This document shows, piece after piece, positions 59,095 through 64,000 of a stretch of DNA of 64,000 bases. Position numbers and translations under genes: made by a program. The notes under the pieces are model-generated. The model was not told where the DNA came from and did no database searches. It saw only the letters and a program-made list of their open reading frames with translations. Position 1 is the stretch's first letter; the number at the start of each line of letters is the position of its first letter. The stretch is from Lepisosteus oculatus (lineage: Eukaryota > Chordata > Actinopteri > Semionotiformes > Lepisosteidae), in the NCBI RefSeq assembly GCF_040954835.1, contig NC_090712.1, forward strand, positions 1,621,284 to 1,685,283, read 5' to 3'.

Positions 59095-59320
59095 TTTAAA
59101 AAAATAGAACTAAGTGCATTTAAAACTGAGATCAGGAGCCACTTTTCACAAAGTGTTGTGGGGGTATGGAACAAGCAACCCAGCAGTATTGTTGAAGCCA
59201 ATACTCTGATTTCTTTCAAGGCACAACTGGATGAGATTATTGGAGCCATTTGCTACTAACTGACAAATGAGCCAGAGGGCCAAAGGGCTTCCTGTCGTTT
59301 GTGTAGTTTTGGAAAATTGG
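59095..59320 (+). mobile_element. CR1-like LINE 3' fragment
   Basis: The plus strand encodes LSAFKTEIRSHFSQSVVGVW followed by NKQPSSIVEANTLISFKAQL and DEII, matching the '..VWN.LP..VVEA.SL..FK..LD' ending of CR1-type reverse transcriptases and the copies at 19.5 and 20.4 kb. It ends in the family's 'gggccaaagggcttcctgtc' and 'gtttgt' words. Strongly 5'-truncated. Confidence 0.62.
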
Positions 59321-59349
59321 ATGGAGTTTTATCTGGACAGGTTTGCTCT

Positions 59350-59882
59350 TGTTATGTTCTGTTTTTTTTAATTCCCCTGCCATGCGGGAATTTTGGAGGT
59401 GGGATGTGTCCCTAATTTGGGTCTCTCTCTGGGTTGGTTGAGGAGAGCGGTCCGGTTTTTAATGCCGGTACGGGACGTCCGGAGAGTGGTGTGGAGCAGA
59501 GGTGTCAGTAGAAGAAACGGCGAAAACGGGAGACGTGTCGGATTTGTTTTCTTGGCCGTGGTGTCAGGTTGGGATTGTTGTGGCTTCCGTGTTTTTTGTA
59601 GTTTCCCGTTATAGCTTAGTTTTAGTGTAGAGGAGACAGATAGCTTGCGGAAGACTTTTCTTTGGCTTTGCCACCCCTTTTCTCGGGAGACAGGTTTAGC
59701 AGGTAATTGGGTTGTCGAATAGTGTCGTTGTTTTTTATTTCACTAACCCCTGTGTTATTTTTTGCTTCCCAGCGTTTTCCATCATCCTACACGTAGTTGT
59801 GTGTGTATTTCCATCCGTTAAACCCTGACTCATATGTTAGACCCCATTCGCCTCTAGACTGAGCCATATTGGGGACGTAACA
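59350..59882. mobile_element. Solo LTR with 5-bp target-site duplication
   Basis: The 533-base block starts TGTTATGTTCTG and ends GGGGACGTAACA, so the termini form the inverted repeat TGTTA...TAACA with canonical TG...CA ends. It is flanked by identical GCTCT pentamers (59345-59349 and 59883-59887), the expected target-site duplication. No retroviral-type coding sequence lies beside it, so it is a solo LTR left by recombination between the two LTRs of an element. The superfamily (Ty3/Gypsy or endogenous retrovirus) and orientation cannot be settled; an AATAAA on the minus strand near 59737 is compatible with minus orientation. Confidence 0.82.
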
Positions 59883-59887
59883 GCTCT

Positions 59888-60780
59888 GTAACAAGCTTTG
59901 AAATTACTTTCCTCTACGTGGTTACTGACTCGTGGGAACTGTGCCTGAATTTAGTGGCTGGGCATTCTGTTGCCAAGACATGCTTGCCTGGCAGTGGGGG
60001 AGCAAACCATTGAAGCAAATCATTTCCTGTATTTCTAGACAACTTGAGCTGGGGGACTGTCTCTGTGTCCAGATTTCCTTTAACCCAGGAATAACAGAGT
60101 TAGGGAATTGAAGATGTATATGGCGAATTGGTACAGATTTAACAAGTGGAAATAAGGCATTGTGCCATTAATTAAGTTATAGGTGGGTCAGCAAAATATT
60201 TAATACATTGTTGAATTTCTCCTGTGAAAGTATTTTGGTACCTTTCAATGGAACTGGATCATGTGCGTTTAAATGCCTCACTATGGAATCTGAAAATTGT
60301 AGCTTTGACCTTCAGCTCAGACTTGAGTCTAGGGGACTCTCTGACCTCATTTTGAAAGCTGATAACGTGTACTCTTTACCACAGTACACGTCAGTCTGTA
60401 GATAAATGATTGTATTTGTTGGAAACCGAGCAAATCTTCCTCATTTTTGTAGAAAACACATAAAATCCTGAAATACTGACTTTTCTTCAGTTTTACAGGA
60501 ATGACTCATGCCTTCAAGTTTTTGGTTTGTTTTTTTGAAAGAAGTTTCCCAGACCCAGTTGCAAACAGTACGCCCCCGTACTTCTAGGGTGTACCAAACA
60601 AGACTTGATGTCATTTTCTTAGCATTGAATACATTCTTTTTTTAAATTGAACCTCACAAAGCCTTTATACAGCAGTATAAGAATGCCTTCTGCTTTAGCC
60701 TGGTGAGACTTTGACGAAGAGAAGGCCTGATGTTCATTGAATTAATAGCGGTATGCAAATATACGAGTGTGTCAAAGCGC
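59888..60780. other. Gene-free sequence
   Basis: No exon or repeat recognised. Confidence 0.4.
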
Positions 60781-60784
60781 ATGT

Positions 60785-60960
60785 GGTTTGGTGGCTGGGG
60801 CTGTGGACTTAACTGGAAGGTTGCGGGTTCAAATCCAGGGTTGGAGGCTGCAGTTGTACCCTTGAGTGAAACACCTACAGTAGATTACTGATCCAATAAG
60901 TACCCCAGCAGAATAAACATGTATGAATTAAGTTGCATTAGATGAAAGTGACGGCCAAAT
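60785..60960 (+). mobile_element. tRNA-derived SINE
   Basis: An A-box-like 'tggtggctggggctgtgg' and a clear B box 'ggttcaaatcc' are spaced as in a tRNA gene (about 35 bases apart). A non-tRNA body with 'gttgtacccttgagtgaaac' and 'tccaataagtacccca' follows. The tRNA-like part cannot fold as an intact tRNA: the acceptor stem is not paired. It is therefore a SINE and not a tRNA gene. Confidence 0.65.
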
Positions 60961-63821
60961 AAGTTAGTCAGAACAATAATGCACTTCATAACTTTTCTTC
61001 TGCGAGTCAGAACTCATGCAAGGTGATGCAACCATCCTGAGAAGTAGCCCAGCCCCGGGCTGATGGAAGTGTAATTAGATTGCTACACATCCAGCTGCTG
61101 TGTTGAGCCTGTCTTGACATTAGCCTGCGCTCATGGTCCCACCTGCTCTCTGCCTCGAGTCTGTCATCGCTTCCTCTGTCGCTGTTCGCACAGTGTGTGG
61201 GCTTTCACAGCCCCGCGGGTAGGCCGGCGTGCGGTTTCTCGCGCTGTCTCAGCGCATGTGAGCGCCACTTCCTGTGTGAAGAACGTGCCTGTGAGGGATG
61301 TGATGACCCGTACATCCACCTCAGCCCGACACTGTGAAGCTACTGTGCTAAAGCTGTGGTTAGGGGTTTGTCACATGCACACCTCTGTGTCTTTTTCTGT
61401 TGCTGTTTATCATCAGCCCTGTTAGTGAGATCATTTCCTAGATGTGCGAGACAGGGCGGTGGGGTGCTGTTATTGGGGCCCTTGTGCTGTGTAGATTCCT
61501 TACCGATGCGATTCAGCCCAGGTGTCTCGGCCACTGGGTGAATGGAGGAGTACTGGAGGTCAGCAGTGTGGATCCTGTTGCTCTGTTTGCTTTGAAGCAG
61601 ATTTCTCTCTCTCCTGCCTGCAGTGGTCTGGTCCGACTCGGATATCTGTCCAGCACACAGGGGAATTCCAGCCCCAGATCCCGACGTCTTTGCCACAACA
61701 CACCGGCCACCCAAGTGGGAGGACAGGATCTGGGCATCTCTCGCCTCTCGCCACCTTCTGGTCTCACTGGACTCCTGCTTCCTGTCCTGAATTTGTTGTG
61801 ATGTGGGAGTGAAGCGGGTGAACACACAGGCGGTTTCATTTCACTGCTTATTTTGGCCCGGCAGTGACAATCTCGGGGCCAGAGACCAGGAGAAGGTGGA
61901 GCCCTGCCGTTTTATTTTGAGGCCTGGTCATTTAAGTTGTGCTGTTTGTTGTGTGGTTGTGAGTGACCATGCTCATCAAAACGCAGTGAGCGGTGAAGGA
62001 TAAAGAGGAGTAAAAACCTGTCCAGGAGCCTCCGGAGAAGCAGGAAGTCTCAGGAAAGCAGTATGTTCAGGATGTTGAGAAGCATGAGACAAGTCAGCAC
62101 AGAGCACACAAACAGGCCGTCCTGCAGCGAGATCCCTTCAGTTCTTTGTCTTCGTAATTTTAGATTCGATTTTAGCAACCTGGTGGTTTCTAAGAGAAGA
62201 CTCTCAGATGTAGGACAGGTATACGCTAGGAACTAACTCGCACAGCAAAACGTCATGATAATTCAGTTTGGCCATACCTTTATTTTGAAAATGAAGTCAT
62301 ATAATTGTTTTTAGTAAAGTGTGGTCTTGTGGCTTCAATTTGGGGAAAAAAAAGGTGATTAGAAATACAAGATATTGAAAACTAGAAACCTAGAAGACAT
62401 CTGACTTTATTACATTACCCTATTAGTAAGTTGTCATTTAAGAATCAAAGACATAAAAAAGGACAGAGACGACTATGATTTGCAAAATCAATGCTGACAT
62501 TAATTTCTTATTATTTATTAGAAGAGTGCTGTTGAAGTAAATACAGCCAGTAGCCTCTCTTTATCTGACTTCTTAAATGTGCATGCCGGTTATTAGGAAA
62601 AAGAACAGTCAAAACTGCTGAAATTGCTGGATGATTTACAACGAAATGATTTCATCATATTTCCTGTAAGGCACAGCCCTTATAACTGTTCAACTGAGTG
62701 AGGGAGCACATGCAACTGATCGAGCTGATAGAAATTAAAAGAGTGCAGTTAACTCAAGTATAATGAATTTAGCCACACCTGCTACTGTTCGTTTTAAAGG
62801 GACCCAGTTTCTCACACCGGTATTAAATCTTGGAGACGAAATAAATTGATGATATCGTAAAATTGTACAAATTCTGAATTGAGCACAAAACTGGACTTTG
62901 CGAATGTACTGGATAGTCACCATGTTCCCACGAATTGCGACGTGATGCGGCCCTTCCTGCTCACTAGTCACTGTAATCACTAGTGTAATGCGTTGTTCAA
63001 GCGAATAAGTACAGGTTGTGCAGCAGTTATTTCACCACAGAAATGTCCCAATGTCATCTGCATGCAGAGTTAACAAGTAGTTTTTGTCTACAAAACCCTC
63101 TCGAAGTCGAGAGCAATATTTCTGTTGGATTAGGAGAGATGTCTTCACAAGCCTGCTTGTTTACAGTGTAATAGGGCCTCATCACCGGAAGATTGTGTTG
63201 CTTTGTTCTGAAACGCAGAATATGGCACTGCGCACACCTGGAAAGGTCGCAGATTGGAGGTTTTACGCATTACTGTGCTGTGTACATTTTACTTTCATTG
63301 AAACGCACTCATCAATGCCTTTCTAACTCCGAAATACAAAAATAGCGCTGCAGTTGTCCTTTAATCTCTAAATTGTGTGTGCACCCTGTGTCTGGAGTCT
63401 GGGGACAGAGTCTGTGCAGCTGTGAACCCTGCCAGGATTAAGTGGTTGGCTTTTCACTTGTTTACTTGCTGATAATAAATATACAGTACAAGGTACTGCA
63501 AAGGAGCTCCATGAATACATGCAAGATCAAAGATCTTGTTTAAAGCACTCGAATTGCAGTCCTAAGGAGAAATTCTGTGTCCACTTTAGTACATTGGAAT
63601 GCAAATTTCTGAAAGCACTGTGGGGTCCCATGGATTGGATTTAAAATCACTTCGCTTTAACACTTCTGGACAAAATGAAGCCGGATTTAGCTCCCATTGT
63701 CCAGCTTTTGTAGTACATATTTTTCTGCCCGTTAATATGTGCTGTTCCGAAGCACAGAAATGTCCAGTTGGTGTTGCCTTAGATCCGTGTCACTGTTTAA
63801 TATGTGGCGCCAGCCTTCCCC
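60961..63821. other. Gene-free, intron-like sequence
   Basis: No accepted exon. A GC-rich patch at 61100-61830 has a good-looking splice acceptor (pyrimidine run ending 'ctgcctgcag' at 61623) followed by 50-60 open codons, but the translation fits no family expected here and all other frames there are also open. The rest is AT-rich and featureless. Confidence 0.4.
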
Positions 63822-63883
63822 CTGTAACTGCAAACAAACTGTAAATTCTGTAACTGCAAACAAACTGTAAATTCTGTAACTGC
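63822..63883 (+). repeat. 26-bp tandem duplication
   Basis: Two perfect copies of a 26-base unit ('ctgtaactgcaaacaaactg' plus 'taaatt') at 63822-63847 and 63848-63873, followed by ten bases of a third. The perfect identity indicates a recent slippage event. Confidence 0.95.
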
Positions 63884-64000
63884 TGCGACTCCAGACTTCA
63901 TAACAGTCTGCACACATTTCTGTGAGCCTTGCCTGGAGTTCAGAGGTGAGCAGTGGTCAGTTAGGTACTAATTACCACAGGATTTGTGTGCTGCGTGGAA

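Noticed and set aside
60785..60850. Possible tRNA gene with A and B boxes
   Set aside because: Ends do not form an acceptor stem and the sequence continues into a SINE body, so it is tRNA-derived but not a tRNA gene.
61340..61839. Several overlapping 60-160 codon frames on both strands and a good splice acceptor at 61623
   Set aside because: All frames are open at once, the translations resemble no protein family, and the segment after the acceptor lacks the lectin-type cysteine pattern expected for an EVA1C second exon.
1..64000. CRISPR arrays, operons, phage or bacterial systems
   Set aside because: Splice signals, SINEs, LINEs and AT-rich noncoding DNA show a vertebrate nuclear genome; no regularly spaced direct repeats or prokaryotic gene layout were seen.

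Overview
This is a vertebrate nuclear window, most likely from a ray-finned fish and plausibly a non-teleost lineage such as gar; the species is inferred from repeat style and gene content and was not searched. It is gene-poor and intron/intergenic-like. Most long open frames are chance or retroelement remnants. I found no operons, CRISPR arrays, rRNA genes or intact tRNA genes.

Only one gene is confidently recognised: an intact single-exon coding region on the minus strand (29272-29919) for the C21orf62 / EPCIP family of small secreted proteins. A CpG-containing region at 33.8-34.0 kb carries an inverted pair of ZNF143-like sites and a minus-strand splice donor, and could be its promoter and non-coding first exon. 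A second gene probably starts at 40404 on the plus strand: a 29-codon signal-peptide exon followed by a strong splice donor, with no recognisable second exon in the remaining 23.5 kb. In human 21q22.11 EVA1C lies close to C21orf62, so EVA1C is a synteny-based guess only.

Layout: 0-29 kb is mostly unique AT-rich DNA with candidate conserved-noncoding blocks (about 6.9, 9.9 and 15.2 kb), one LINE tail (6.3 kb), a GATATA microsatellite (12.3 kb), CR1-like fragments (19.5-21.5 and 26.7 kb), a foldback element (24.1 kb), a SINE (26.1 kb) and a LINE 3' end (27.7 kb). 29-34 kb holds EPCIP and its possible promoter. 35-45 kb is repeat-dense (5S-derived SINEs, foldback elements, LINE 3' ends) and contains the signal-peptide exon between two near-identical about 570-bp segments. 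46-49 kb has an unexplained local duplication. 49.5-50.1 kb is a dead Tc1/mariner copy. 52-59 kb has more SINEs and a different LINE 3' end. 59350-59882 is a clean solo LTR with a 5-bp target duplication. 60-64 kb holds a tRNA-derived SINE and otherwise unique sequence.

The repeat landscape is the richest part. A 5S rRNA-derived SINE family occurs in six main copies plus fragments, and its 3' tail resembles that of a LINE fragment in the same window. A foldback family, several LINE 3' ends with different short tandem tails, and a probable ectopic repair event flanking the 40.4 kb exon are also present. No previously undescribed gene system is evident. The items most worth checking are the ectopic duplication, the paired ZNF143 sites, the exon-like minus-strand segments at 17-23 kb and the unclassified repeats.
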